Assembly (NCBI GenBank): GCA_026545765.1
Contig: CM048839.1
Location: 57,299,177 to 57,363,176, forward strand
DNA from: Plantago major
Lineage: Eukaryota > Streptophyta > Magnoliopsida > Lamiales > Plantaginaceae
Direction of reading: 5' to 3'
Length of the DNA: 64,000 nt
How positions within the stretch are numbered: the first letter of the stretch is position 1; every line of letters begins with the position of its first letter. Below are positions 1 through 11,439 of the stretch, in pieces. Under the pieces are notes generated by a model. It was not told the origin of the DNA. It made no database searches and worked only from the letters and a program-made list of their open reading frames with translations. Both the position numbers and the translations under genes were made by a program.

Positions 1-2
1 CA

Positions 3-796
3 GTTGAGACACACTTTGCGTTCGACCTCATGATCACAGATTTGAGGGAGAAGTTTGATGTGTCGTACACTTTCGTCCAGGTTGGGAGAGTCGTATTGAA
101 GCTTTGGGAACGCCACTTGATGTTCACAAAGATGTTGAAAACAAATGGAATGAAGTATGAATTGGCTTCGAACAAGTTCTCTGCTGACGATGGAGTGTGG
201 GAGAAACTAATTGAGGTTAGTTTTTGTTTTTCATGACTTTGCTTTTCACCTTCGACTTTTGACACTTGTATTCAAAAAAGGAAGACGAACGCTGCTTGTG
301 GTACTTCAATGTTGGTGATCCATTGTGGAATGATCTTGGAGTAATCTTTGAAGGTCCAACTTTCGGACTAGCAGCTGACACTTACAAGTTGCCGACAGAA
401 GTGGGTGATGATTCTGACTCGGTGAAGAATGGAACTGGCTATGAACTGGACAAGGTGGCTACCCGCTACACGACTTTACCAAGGCTTCCTTCTCCACGTG
501 GTCCACTGCATTGCACGGTATTTGATTCTCCAACAAGTGGGAATAGTGTTCGATCTCCACTACTGCAGCAAAATTTGAGGTTTGCTTCTCCGGAGAACTC
601 AAACAGTTTTACCTCCATAACGGAGGAGGAATGGAAGGCAGCGAAGATTGCAAGCGAGGAGAAGTCGAAATCCACCAAGAAGAAGATCATGTTCGACTTC
701 ACATTGTCACCGGGTGAATCCATTGGGAGTAGCAAAGTTGAGAAGGGTTCTTCCAAGTTTGAGAAACTGTTGCCAAAATTCAAGAAGGAAAAATGA
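3..796 (+). CDS. Myb/SANT-like DNA-binding protein, 5' end outside window
   Basis: The frame is open from the window edge, so the true start lies to the left. Two exons fit: 3-215, then a GT-AG intron of 65 bases, then 281-796, giving about 242 residues. The N-terminal part has the plant Myb/SANT-like pattern (LREKFDVSY, then WERHLMFTKMLKTNGMKY, then a VWEKLIE segment and PLWNDLGVIFEG after the intron), a probable DNA-binding fold. The C-terminal half is rich in Ser and Lys (about residues 100-240) and ends in a basic tail. Such proteins are the accessory ORF of PIF/Harbinger transposons but also exist as host genes. It faces the minus-strand Myb/SANT gene 0.6 kb away. Whether it belongs to the same Harbinger element, to another copy or to the host cannot be settled here. 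Confidence 0.6.
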
Positions 797-1429
797 TGGA
801 GTGGCTCTGTTGCGTAGATTGCATCTCCACCCGTTAGTTATGTTCTCATGTTTCCAACCACATTGCTTATCATTTTTCAACCAGTTATGAGCAATTAATT
901 CGTGGTTTCGGCATCGTAGTCTAGCTTGTCATGTTACTTTGGGTGTCTTAAGTTAAGTGTAGTTTGTTTGTTCTAGTTTGTTTGTTTCTGTTCAACTCTC
1001 ATGTATTTGCTGGTTATGAATGGAATGGTGGAGATATTCTATGCCAAATGCTAACCCTCTCAATTGTTTGATAATATCAAGTGTACTCAAACTAGAAACA
1101 GAGTAATTAATTTTGTTGTTCTACCTTCATTTTGAAACTTAAGATGAAACCAAAGTTAATCAAGGTTAAACTTAATACTTTGGTTTCTTTGTTAAGTAAA
1201 CCAAAAAACTACAGAAACAGATACAAGCAGATTAATCATGTGGACATTCAAGTTTACTCAAACTACAAAATAGAGTCATTAGTCATCAAGTCAGTGTCGA
1301 ATGAAGCAATATTACAAATCTAGTGTAAGACATTAAAGTTCGACTCAATGCGTTAGGAACACCGTCAATACTCGAATCCCACATTAAGACAAAACATAAT
1401 ATTAATACCAGTGGATCAAGCCCGAGCAG
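797..1429. other. Intergenic stretch between two convergent Myb/SANT genes
   Basis: AT-rich sequence with no supportable gene. It must hold the 3' ends of both convergent transcripts. I looked here for a Harbinger left terminus matching the right end at 21618 and did not find one. Confidence 0.5.
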
Positions 1430-2711
1430 TTAATCAAGGTTGGCATAAGGAACATAGACATCATCCAGATCAGGTTCAGCATTCACTTCAACCTCTTGAT
1501 CCATAGGAGGTCCACCTTGGAGTTTAACCTCATCATTCACAAATTTGAACTTGTATGTATCTTTCATAACCAAGAAAACCTGCAAAGTGGGAATGTCATG
1601 GAGCAACATCCTACCTATGGAGATCTTGTATTTGGGAGGCAGCTTCGTACCAAACCTATCAAGCTCATCATTCAACATTTTCACATAATCAGGTACTATG
1701 AATTCAGCTGATCCATTCTTCTCATTCGCCCCATTAGATGCAGAATCAACATTAGCCAAGTGCCTAACCCCAGTGATAGCCTCTTTCGTAAAGTGAGCAA
1801 ATCCATTCATGATTTGAATGAACTTGTCATCAGTATCTCCAGCATTTCCTCTAGGTCTCTTCTTCGGATACACATTGCCTTCACATATATCCGGTATGTA
1901 ACTACGGACTTTAGTTTGAGTCTGAGTTTCAGTTTGAGTATTGTTACCGGCCCGTGCTCCAGCAGATACTCCACTGCCCTTAGGTTGATCATCAGAGGGT
2001 GGGATGTAGTTTTGGTTGCTCTTAGGTTGAGTAGATAATGGATGCGGACCATCACACGCAATGTTATAGCCTTCATCAAGATCGTCATCAGTTTCCACAA
2101 TCCTTTCATGTGGCATCACTTTGTTGTTGGATCCATAAGTTTTTGCCCTCTTTCCAGATGCAATGTCCCTCCCAAATATCTCACAGCAATCCTCAAAGTA
2201 AGTCCACTTCTTCTCTCTGCAATTCAACAACACTTGATGGTCCTACACATTTAGTGAAACATGTGTAAATACATTTGATCATATAATAAGTTTCGTAAAC
2301 TGAGTTTGGTTATTATTGGATTACCTGAATGAAATCCTTCCAAACATGATCCTCAAAGTTAAACCTCTTCTCTATGTCGCACCATCCTATGCCACTTTTG
2401 TTCTTCAAAGCAAGAACTGCTGCGTGTTGTGACTTCCAGGTTCGAATCCAGTTGTTGATGTGCGGCTTCACTACAAGATCAGTCCCTGGGAAGCATGCTT
2501 GGAGATGACATTGGATAAACATCAAACCACCAGGTTTGAAACCTTGTTTCGACTTCAGTCCAGCCAGCTTTGCCTTCTTCATACCTTCAAGCAACTCAAT
2601 TTCCTCTCTCGTGGTCCATACCCTGTAACTCTTCTTTTGTTTCCCCTTAGTTTGGGTCCCTCCACCAACACAAGTCTCCTGGTTTCCAACACTATCACCA
2701 CTTTCAGACAT
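1430..2711 (-). CDS. Myb/SANT-like accessory protein of a PIF/Harbinger transposon
   Basis: Two exons on the minus strand, 2711-2325 and 2242-1430, with a GT-AG intron of 82 bases in phase 0, give about 399 residues with no stop. Exon 1 starts MSESGD and carries the SANT-like core (VWTTREEIELLEGMKK, then a PHINNWIRTWKSQ helix and VWKDFIQ). Exon 2 continues with KKWTYFEDCCEIFGRDIASG and a linker of low complexity. In PIF/Harbinger elements this kind of protein binds the terminal DNA and helps the transposase enter the nucleus. The gene lies 0.33 kb beyond the stop codon of the transposase and reads in the same direction, which supports one element with two genes. It looks intact. Confidence 0.75.
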
Positions 2712-3036
2712 CTATGAAACAAATAAACGTAACAATAAGTAATCTCATGTATATAACTATTCAAAATCTCCAAAATAAATTTGAAAAGTAATGAACCAAC
2801 AAACCAATGAAAACAAGAATACAGTAACTTATTAAACATGACTACAAAATCATGAACAGCAAAAGCAATACATAACAATCCAAAACAAGAGTTCTACCAT
2901 CACAGATAATACATAGAAATGTGCACAAAGCAATACATAGCAATCCAAAAGACAACACAACTACACAAATCAGAATCAGTTTGTACTAAATCAAATAGAC
3001 ATATCAACCAAACAATCATCAAGTAGTATGTTATGT

Positions 3037-3161
3037 CTATCGTTGGTTACACCGGGCAGCAACTCTCTTCCTCCATCCAAAGTACATGTGTGCAGCTAGA
3101 GCACGACGATATTGCTTCCATTCAGGACAATCAAACAAGCCATCAATTGGTGGAGCATTTT
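3037..3161 (-). pseudogene. C-terminal end of the Harbinger transposase, cut off by the copia insertion
   Basis: Read on the minus strand this piece encodes about 40 residues beginning APPIDGLFDCPEWKQYRRAL, with WRKRVAARCNQR and a TAG stop at 3039-3037. It continues the frame of the main transposase part at 19308: the copia target duplication (3157-3161) restores codon for codon the reading ...DDVEN then APPIDG. It is now separated from its promoter by 16.1 kb. Confidence 0.75.
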
Positions 3162-3929
3162 TGTTGGGAAATTTCTTGAGAAATTTGTTAGGAATTTTTG
3201 TAAGATATTTTGTAAAGAATATCTATTTAGTTTTGATCAGCAACATGATGACGTATCTTAGTCTCATAAAGGTGATTAGTACTCTTGGTTCACTTGAACA
3301 TTGTAAAAGAGGAAACCCACTAAGTATGATAGTCTAGCTAATCTTGTATAGGATGTTAGGTCTCAAAATGTAATTTTTATTTTATGAAGAGAAGACCAAG
3401 AAGAAGACATCCAGGCAGAAAGCTCAACGACATTGAAGACTTGAAGAAAACTGCACAAGATTACTGAATCTGTTGTTCAGATATCTTAGCCAGATATCTT
3501 AAAGACACGAATAGTTCAAACATACTGTGTCACAAGATATATCTGAGAAATAAGAGACATATCTGAAAACAAGGAAAGTGTCCACAGATATCTATTCTCA
3601 GATACCTTGAGCATTAACCACGTTTCTGGAAAAGAAACATATATATTGCAAACAAAGTTGTTTCAATAAATACAAGTGGTATCTGAAGATTATAGATAAG
3701 GACGTGCAAAGAATCAGATAACACTAGTCTCTGATACAAAGCATAGTTCCGTTGGCACTACAGGACAAAAAGTATAGTACAATGCATTTAATGCACGGAC
3801 AGAGATGTCTGAATAAAAGCAACGGCAGCTTCTGAGAAGAAGACAAAACCTGCTACAGTACTATACACAGATATCGATAGTTCGAATTTGAACCTAACGG
3901 ATACTATTCAAACGGTACTCAAATTCATC

Positions 3930-3937
3930 TATAAATA
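3930..3937 (+). promoter_or_regulatory. Putative LTR TATA box
   Basis: TATAAATA in the 5' LTR, with the same octamer at 18344-18351 in the 3' LTR and at 24537-24544 in the related LTR relic. Conservation in all three supports a promoter role; transcription would start about 30 bases downstream. Confidence 0.5.
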
Positions 3938-4324
3938 TCAACACTTAGACTGCTTAAAAAAAAACACTAAAGACGCTGAAAACACAGAACTCTGAACATC
4001 CTACTCTCTCAAAGCAACTTACCTTATTCTCAAAGCTTTCTGTTGCGACCAAAGATTTTGATCTTGAGTAAACACTGAAGTTCTAAGTGTCCTGATCCTA
4101 AACAAACAAAGCTATCTGTGAAAGAGTTGAATCAAAAGATCAACTATCTAAGATTCATTCTCTTGAACAGATATCATAAGACTTGGGTCAGTAAAATCGA
4201 ACAAGATACCATACGCTGTAAAGTGTATTAAGTAACTTGATTCACAGAGCTATCTGATTAACTGAAAAGTTATTAAGAAGCTCATCTGACAACTCAAACC
4301 AAAACCAACACCATAGCTGGCGTG

Positions 4325-4545
4325 GAGTACAGGAAGTACTTAGTTTGAAAAATCAGGGAATAACTCCAAGGTTACCGGAGTATAGGAAGTACTTGATTTG
4401 GGAAACTAAGGAATAACTCCAAGGTTATTGAGCATAGGAAGTACTTAGCTTGGAAAGCTAGGGAATAACTCAAAGGTTACTGAGTATAGGAAGTACTTGG
4501 TTGTGAAAGCCGGGGAACAACTCAGGGGGAACATTTGGTTGGGAA
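4325..4545 (+). repeat. Four tandem ~57-bp units in the copia LTR
   Basis: Each unit carries ataggaagtactt followed by a short stem (for example cttggaaagctag) and ggaataactcaaaggtta. The same four units recur in the 3' LTR at about 18735-18950, and a decayed version lies in the LTR relic near 25440-25530. Confidence 0.75.
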
Positions 4546-4900
4546 CCAATTGTTAAGAATATTAGAATAGGATTATTGTAAGGAGAACTCAACTATCTGT
4601 TCTAGTGAATTCTAGGTCTCTGATAGACCGAAGTGGATTAGTTGGAGGATTACGCCACCTCCAGATACCACTATACTTGCTGTGTTATTTACCTTTCTGT
4701 ATTTACATTTCAGCAACACACACACACACGTATTAACTGTTTCTGCACTTATCTTTATTAAGACTTCCGCACTCTGATTCTAAGTATCAGATATCTATTC
4801 AGATATCTGAGAAATAGTTGTTATCGACAAAAGTTTTTAAAAGACTATTCACCCCCCCCCCCCCTTAGTCTTGTACTTTGCCGTTATCTGGACCAACAAA

Positions 4901-4912
4901 TGGTATCAGAGC
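4901..4912 (+). other. Primer-binding site (tRNA-Met type)
   Basis: TGGTATCAGAGC, two bases after the 5' LTR, complementary to the 3' end of plant initiator tRNA-Met, the usual primer of copia elements. Confidence 0.9.
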
Positions 4913-4994
4913 AGGAGGTTCACCAGCCTTCTGCGCTAAACCAAGATCCCCAGATAGGTGAAGGAACTTTGTCCACTTTTGAGGACTATTTAAT

Positions 4995-7100
4995 TTGTGT
5001 GTTAAGTGTGCAGGTATGTCTCTGAGTGATGCACCTGTTCTCAAACCAGAGAACTACGAGAAATGGAAAAATAACATGATGCTCCACCTTGAAGCCATAA
5101 GTGACGAGATGATCGAAGTAATAAAGAATGGCCCAATAATAATTCAACAACTTAAGAAAATCATGGAGGTTTCGAGTGGAAGAGATAGAGATCAAAGCGA
5201 AGGATCTTAACAAACAGAAGCGTCAACTAGTGGAAGATCTACTGGTCAAGTTATTTACGAACCAAAGCCCAGAGAACTCTGGACATCGGAAGATGCCAAG
5301 AGGAATCGTCTGGATGGTCAAGCTCATAACATCATCATCAGATCGACACCAGAGCACATACAGTGTAAACTGTGGGGTGCTAAAACGGCGAAAGTTGCTC
5401 GCAACCGATTGAAGAAATCTGCTTTAATCGAGAAAACCAAGGAAAACAAGTTCAAAGTTCTAAAGTTGAAATTTCAAAATTTCAAACAAGGTCCCACTGA
5501 AACTCTGGAAGAACTTGATTTCAGGTTTACCGCTCTCATGAGTGATATGGCAGCACTTGGGGAAAGAAATAGATACTCTCAGTCTGAGAAGATTAAGACT
5601 ATTGTCAGAAGTCTTAACCACAACTGGGAGCATACTAAATCTTTTATTTTAACCAAGGTATGCCAAATATCACTCCAGTGAAACTTTTCTCTCATCTTGC
5701 TACTGTTGACTATGAGACAACTCAGAGAGAACAAACAACTGAAAAGTTGCAGAATGTTGCTCTAGTTATTCAAGGAACTTCTGAAAAGAAGAAAAGCAAG
5801 GAGGAGACTGAGGATGCTCTTGCTGCAAAGCAAATGAGCAAATTTGTCAGTCGAGAAATTGAGAGAAGAAAAGCCAAAGAGAAGCTGAAAAAGCATCTAG
5901 GCTCAAACTATCACCAGTACAAAAATATGCAAAACTCGCTGAACAAGCCAGCTCAGAAAGCATCATGTACTGAGGAAGCAGAAATTGGAAACGATATCTG
6001 TTTCTATTGTCGAACCCGCCACTTCAAGAAGGATTGTCCGCCTCAACAAACTAAGGATAAAGACAAGAAAGATAGAAGAATCTTGAAGAAGCCGTAAAGC
6101 TTTGTTAATCAAGAAAGAAAGAAAATCCAAATTCAACTGGATGCTCTAGACGTTGAGACAGATTCTGAAGATGACAATTCAGATGACTCAACCTTACCAT
6201 CACCAGAATTATGTGGAGTTACTCATGATATAATCGACTTCGACCTCAAGAAGAATGAAATGTGTGGAGTTGCTGAAATTGACGGACCAGACATCTCCAA
6301 CATAGAAAACTGTCTTATGGCTGATGAGGTAACACATACTTCTTGCTACACTTATGAAAGTGATGAAGAGGAAATAAAAAATCTAGAAAATCTCAGGAAA
6401 GAACTTGACATCTATGAAAGAGAATTTCTAATGATCCGAGCTAGAGCCGAAAACCTTGAAGAAGAAAAGAATTCTCTTGAAAAGGAAAATTCTCAATTAG
6501 TTAAAGAATCTGAGAGAAAGAATGCTGAAAATGCATCTCTCAAAGCTCAGAAATCTGAGACTAAAAAGTCACATGAAAAAGCAATGGCTGAGTTACGAAA
6601 GAATTATGAAGATCTTCTTTCTGAAAACAAGGAACTCAAGAAGAAAGAATTATCTCTTCAATCTTATGCCAAAGCTAGTGACACTCTTACTGAAGTACAA
6701 TCTTACTTCAGAGATCCTTCAGAAAAGAAAGGACTCAATGAATACATGCATGATTTTTCTATCACTCTGAATAAGAGTAAGGAGAAAAGAACATTTGTAA
6801 GTACTCAGCAAGACGGTTCCCATGCAATCTATAGTATCGGTGAAAAGACAAAGATTGTTGACAAAGGAAAGGCAGTTGCGACTAAACCTTTGTGGGAAAA
6901 ACAAGTCAAAAACAAAACTGTTGGGTACGTCTCTGAAAAGAAACACAACACTGAAAAGTGTAAACACCCACAGTGCTATGTCTCTCAAAAAGGTAGAATC
7001 AGAGTCGGCAAATTCTCCCATGTCACTTTTTCTGGAAAGAAATTGGATCAACCAGAGATTAGCAAAGCTGCTGAGAAAAGATCTCAGATAGCTTCAAGTG
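4995..7100 (+). mobile_element. gag region of the SIRE-type fossil
   Basis: Gag-like sequence begins near the motif LKPENYEKWKNNM, typical of copia capsid N-termini. A zinc-knuckle-like segment (ICFYCRTRHFKKDCP) lies near 5995-6035. It is followed by an acidic, Lys/Glu-rich stretch at about 6260-6700 predicted to be a coiled coil, a known feature of SIRE-lineage gag. The region is broken in several places. Confidence 0.7.
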
Positions 7101-7499
7101 CTTGAAACGGTATTGGCTACAAAGGCATCGGAAAAGAACTTGCTCATGAGTACAAACAGGAGCAAGAACGATGGCTGAAAGCTAGAATTGCTCAAAGCAA
7201 TTATCAGAAGTGGAAGTTAAATCAAGCCACTGAAAATCTGAATGCCAGGGCTAGAAGAAATCTGGCAAGGAAGGCTAAGTTTGCTGAAAAGCAAACTCAG
7301 AAACCTGACAGGTATCTGAAAGCATCATATGGAGCACCTAGGAACACACCAAGGAAGAAAATAATTCTTACTAATGATAACATTCATTCAAAAAGAATTC
7401 CTCCTTACGTTCCTGTCAGACAAAAGCATATTTCAAAGAAATTCATTCAAAAATGGATTCCTACTGGAAGAACTTTTAATTCTGACGGTTCCATCAAAG

Positions 7500-8900
7500 A
7501 TATGAGAACCTAATCTCCTGTTTCCTGTTGTGTGCAGAATGCCTCCTGGACCAAAGCACAATGGCTATTTGATAGTGGATGCGGAAAGCACATGACAGGA
7601 GACAAAGCAAATCTGGTTGATTACAAAGCTTGCAACACAGGACCAGATATCAGATTTGCTAGAGGAGAATTAAATCCCTCTCTGGGATTTGGAAACGTCA
7701 AATTGGGGACTTTAACAATCACTAATGTATTACATGTTAAGGATTTGAAATATAATCTATTTAGCATGAGCCAGTTTGCAGACAAGGGTTTTACTATAAA
7801 ATTCAAAGCTAAATACTGCAAACTAATTGACAATGAGTCAAAGCATACCTTATTGGTCGGCGGAAAGGCGCTTTATATGTCCGATTGGGCATCTCGCCAC
7901 AATCAAGAATGTCTCATGGTGAGTCAATCTGGTCACGTAAGAGCAATCGGTTATGGCACAAAAGAATGAGTCACTTGAACTTCAAAACTCTGAATAGACT
8001 TGCCAAGAAAGAGTTAGTGGTTGGTCTTCCAACATCTTTCGTAAAGGATGGTATCTGCTCGCCGATGGGGAAACAATCTAAGATCTCTTTCAAGTCCAAA
8101 ATCAGACACTCTAGTGTTAGACCACTGCAACTTTTACATATGGATCTATTTGAATCATCTGTAACTAGTTATGCAGGAAAGAAATATGGTCTGGTTGTTG
8201 TAGATGACTTCTCAAGATTCACTTGGGTTGTCTTTCAAACACAAATCGATGCCGGTGGAGATACCAAACTTGTCGAAAAAGCTTGAAGTCATGAAAATGA
8301 CAAGGTATCTGCAATCGTAATGACCATGGTAATCGAGTTTGTCAATCAGTACATAAAGGAGTTTTGTACCTGCAAAGGTATACAACACCAACTTTCCTCT
8401 GTAAGAACACCTCAACAAAATGGTGTTGCAGAAAGGAAAACAGACCCTTAAAGAAGTCGCAAGGACAATGCTAATGACATTTGAAATAAGTGAAATTTAT
8501 TGGGTCAAGTGTAAACATAGCTTGTTACACTCGTAATGTATGTTTGATAAACAAACACCATGACAGACTCCTATGAAATCTTGGTTGGTAGACCCCCTAA
8601 TATCAAACATCTGAGAGTATTTGGTTGTAGATGTTTTGTTCTAAACAATGGGAAAGATTATCTGAGAACATTTCAACCAAAGGCAGATGAAGGTATTTTT
8701 CTTGGCTATTCCACAAACAGCAAAGCTTACAGAGTTTACAACAAAAGAACAAAGAAAATTGAAGAATCAGTTCATGTTGTATTCTATGAAGGAAATAAGA
8801 AAACACCTCCTATTGATGAACTCTCAGAAAGGTTCAAAGAATTATTACTGAGGGATTCTAAAGAAGAATCCTCAGAAAGGAAAAACATCATTATGGAAAG
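7500..8900 (+). mobile_element. protease and integrase region of the SIRE-type fossil
   Basis: The aspartic protease motif LFDSGCGKHMTG lies near 7550. A pre-integrase segment with RLWHKRMSHLNFKTLNRLAKK follows near 7950, then an integrase core (LLHMDLFESS, VVVDDFSRFTWVVF) near 8130-8240 and the downstream LRVFGCRCFVLNNGKD block near 8610. Several breaks are present. Confidence 0.8.
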
Positions 8901-9059
8901 TGAGGATGACTCTGACGTAGAAAAGCTTGAAAAGCCTAGTGACAACAAGATGACTCACAGACATGATGAGGAATTTCCTATGAGTTCTCCAGAAATGGAA
9001 CATGTTACTGAGAACCTTCATCATGAAGAGGTATCTGAAAATAAGAATGCTGAAATGCA

Positions 9060-9170
9060 TGTTTCAGATATCTCTAACACTGAAAAAGTGTCAGATATCA
9101 ATGACATTTCCCATATGTCAGATATCTCAGATACTGAAAAAGTATCAAATCAAAATCTTAGTGATTCACA
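9060..9170 (+). repeat. Short coding repeat rich in SDIS and TEKVS
   Basis: Tandem copies of tcagatatc units encode repeated SDIS...TEKVSD blocks in the linker between integrase and reverse transcriptase. Confidence 0.5.
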
Positions 9171-9329
9171 TTCAGATCACTTGGATATTGATCCTACTAG
9201 CACTAAACCTATGATGAGATGGATCAAAGATCATCCTACAAAGGATATGATTGGACCAATTAAATAGGGTGTTAGGACTAGGAGAGCAATAGCTGAAAAT
9301 GCTAACTCTCTCTTTGGATGTTTCATCTT

Positions 9330-10830
9330 GAATATTGAACCTAAAAATATAGAAGAAGCATTAGGAGACCAAGACTGGATCTCTGCAATGCAAGAAGAGT
9401 TGGATCAATTTGAGAGAAACAAAGTCTGGAAACTAGTTCCATTTATAGAAGGAATATCTGTGATTGGAACTAAATGGGTTTTCAGAAACAAGATGAATGA
9501 ATCTGGTGAAATAACCAGAAACAAAGCAAGATTGGTTGCTAAGGATTTACCTGCATCAAGGCTTAGATTTTGACGAGTCATATGCACCATTGCCGATTGG
9601 ATGCAATAAGACTCTTTCTAGCCTTTTGACTCATAAAGATTTCAAAGTTTATCAGATGGATGTCAAAAGTGCATTCTTAAACGGTGAACTTGCAGAAGAA
9701 GTTTATGTTGAGCAACCACCTGGCTTTGAAGTTTCCTCAGAAAGTAGAATGGTCTATAAACCATGTAAAGCTCAGATGGATCAAATATCTCCAAGAGCAT
9801 GGTATGACACTTTGGCCAAGTACCTTCTGGAAAATGGTTTCAAGAAAGGTGAAGTTGATAAAACTTTATTTACCTTAAATCATGACAGGAAACTACTCTT
9901 AGTTCAAGTATATGTTGATGACATCATATTTGGATCTAAGGACAAGCAACTTTGTAATGACTTTGCAAATCTCATGAAAAGCAAGTTTGAGATGAGCATG
10001 ATGGGAGAAATGAATTATTTCCTAGGATTGCAAGTCAAGCAACTCAATGATGGAATATTCATTAGTCAAACAAAGTATGCAAAAGATATGCTCACAAAAT
10101 TCAATCTTAAGCCTTCTGAAAAGAATGCTAAGATACCTATGAGCATTGGAACCAAAATGACCTATACTGAATCAGATAAGAGTGTTGAAGAACATAAGTA
10201 TAGGAAATTGATAGTTCACTACTTTACCTCACCGCAAGTAGACCGATATTCAATATGCCGTTGAGTATGTGCTAGATTTCGCACAAATCCAATGCAAACA
10301 CACTACAACATTGCTATGAAAATATTAAGGTATGTAAAAGGTACAGAGATGTAGGATTGTGGTATCCTAAAGAAAGTGGATTGAGTTTAATGGGTACTCG
10401 TACGCCGATTATCCGGATCATTGTTTGATAGGAAAAGCACCTCGTGAACTTGTCGGGCCGGTACTAGACTTATCTCATGGTTTAGCAAGAAGCAAAACTC
10501 AATTGCAACTTCTACCACAGAGGTGAATATATTGTCACCGGTTGTTGTGCAACACAAATTCTGTGGATACAACAACAACTCAAAGACTATGGACTCGATG
10601 AGAAGAAAACTCCCATTTTTTGTGATAACACAAGTGCTATTGCGATTACACAGAATCCTAAATTTCATGCCAGAACAAAGCACATTGATGTTAGACATCA
10701 CTTCATCATAGACCATGTTGAAAAGGGCAATATAGAGATACTCAAGATTGGCACTGAAGACCAACTTGCAGATATCTTCACTAAGCCACTACAAGAAAGT
10801 AGATTCTTAGCCTTAAGACATAGTCTTGGA
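9330..10830 (+). mobile_element. reverse transcriptase and RNase H region of the SIRE-type fossil
   Basis: Reverse transcriptase blocks are clear: WKLVPFIEGISVIGTKWVFR, YQMDVKSAFLNGEL, and the catalytic LLVQVYVDDIIFGS near 9900-9940, then MSMMGEMNYFLGLQVKQ. RNase H sequence follows to about 10830 (HIDVRHHFI-type end). The region is broken in several places. Confidence 0.85.
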
Positions 10831-10857
10831 CTAATGGAACTACCAATGAACCAAAGA

Positions 10858-10980
10858 GTTCGTATCCGAACGGGCAACCAGAGAAGAGGTATCTGGAACG
10901 GGCATCCAGAGAAGAGGTATCTGGAACGGGTATCCAGAAAAGAGAAAAGAGAAATCTGGAACGGGTATCCAGAAGTCAAA
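10858..10980 (+). repeat. ~30-bp tandem repeat after pol
   Basis: Three to four copies of a unit containing ggtatctggaacgggyatcc, with self-complementary ggtatc/gatacc potential, directly after the RNase H region. Confidence 0.6.
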
Positions 10981-11439
10981 AAGGCTAAAGAGCAAAAAGA
11001 TAGCTCAAGATCTCTTAGACGGGAATTCAGATATCTGAATCACTCTATAAACGGGGAACACAAAAGGGAATAGTATAACTATCTGCAGTCAACTACTCTC
11101 TTGAAACTCGCATTATTTCTATCTTGATGAAAAACTTGGAAAAATCCTAAGTATAAGACAGATTAAGATGCGAACAATGTCCTTGGTCATACAGAATTTT
11201 GTTTCAGATAGCAAGTCGCCAAAATTCATTAAATGGGCACAATTACACTTGTTGATTGTGATCATTGCTGAAGAAGCAATGGTGACCCTTGATGAAGTTA
11301 AGCGATTGATCTGTACGGTGGAAATTAATACCAAAGAATAGTGGACCTGAAATTCGGACATGGCCCACTAAGCATTTAATGCCGAACTAGCTTTTGCTCA
11401 CGCTTGCAAATCATGTATACGCATACACAAAATCAATTT

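Larger units (their letters stand above)
3162..4898 (+). repeat. 5' LTR of the SIRE-type copia element
   Basis: 1737 bp, TGTTGG...CCAACA. It carries a TATA box, a fourfold tandem repeat and many AGATATCT palindromes. It ends two bases before the primer-binding site. Confidence 0.95.

Noticed and set aside
466-783. Minus-strand open frame opposite the Myb/SANT gene
   Set aside because: Shadow of the plus-strand exon, which has family motifs and a proper intron.
6719-7051. Minus-strand open frame opposite the copia gag extension
   Set aside because: Shadow of the coiled-coil coding strand.
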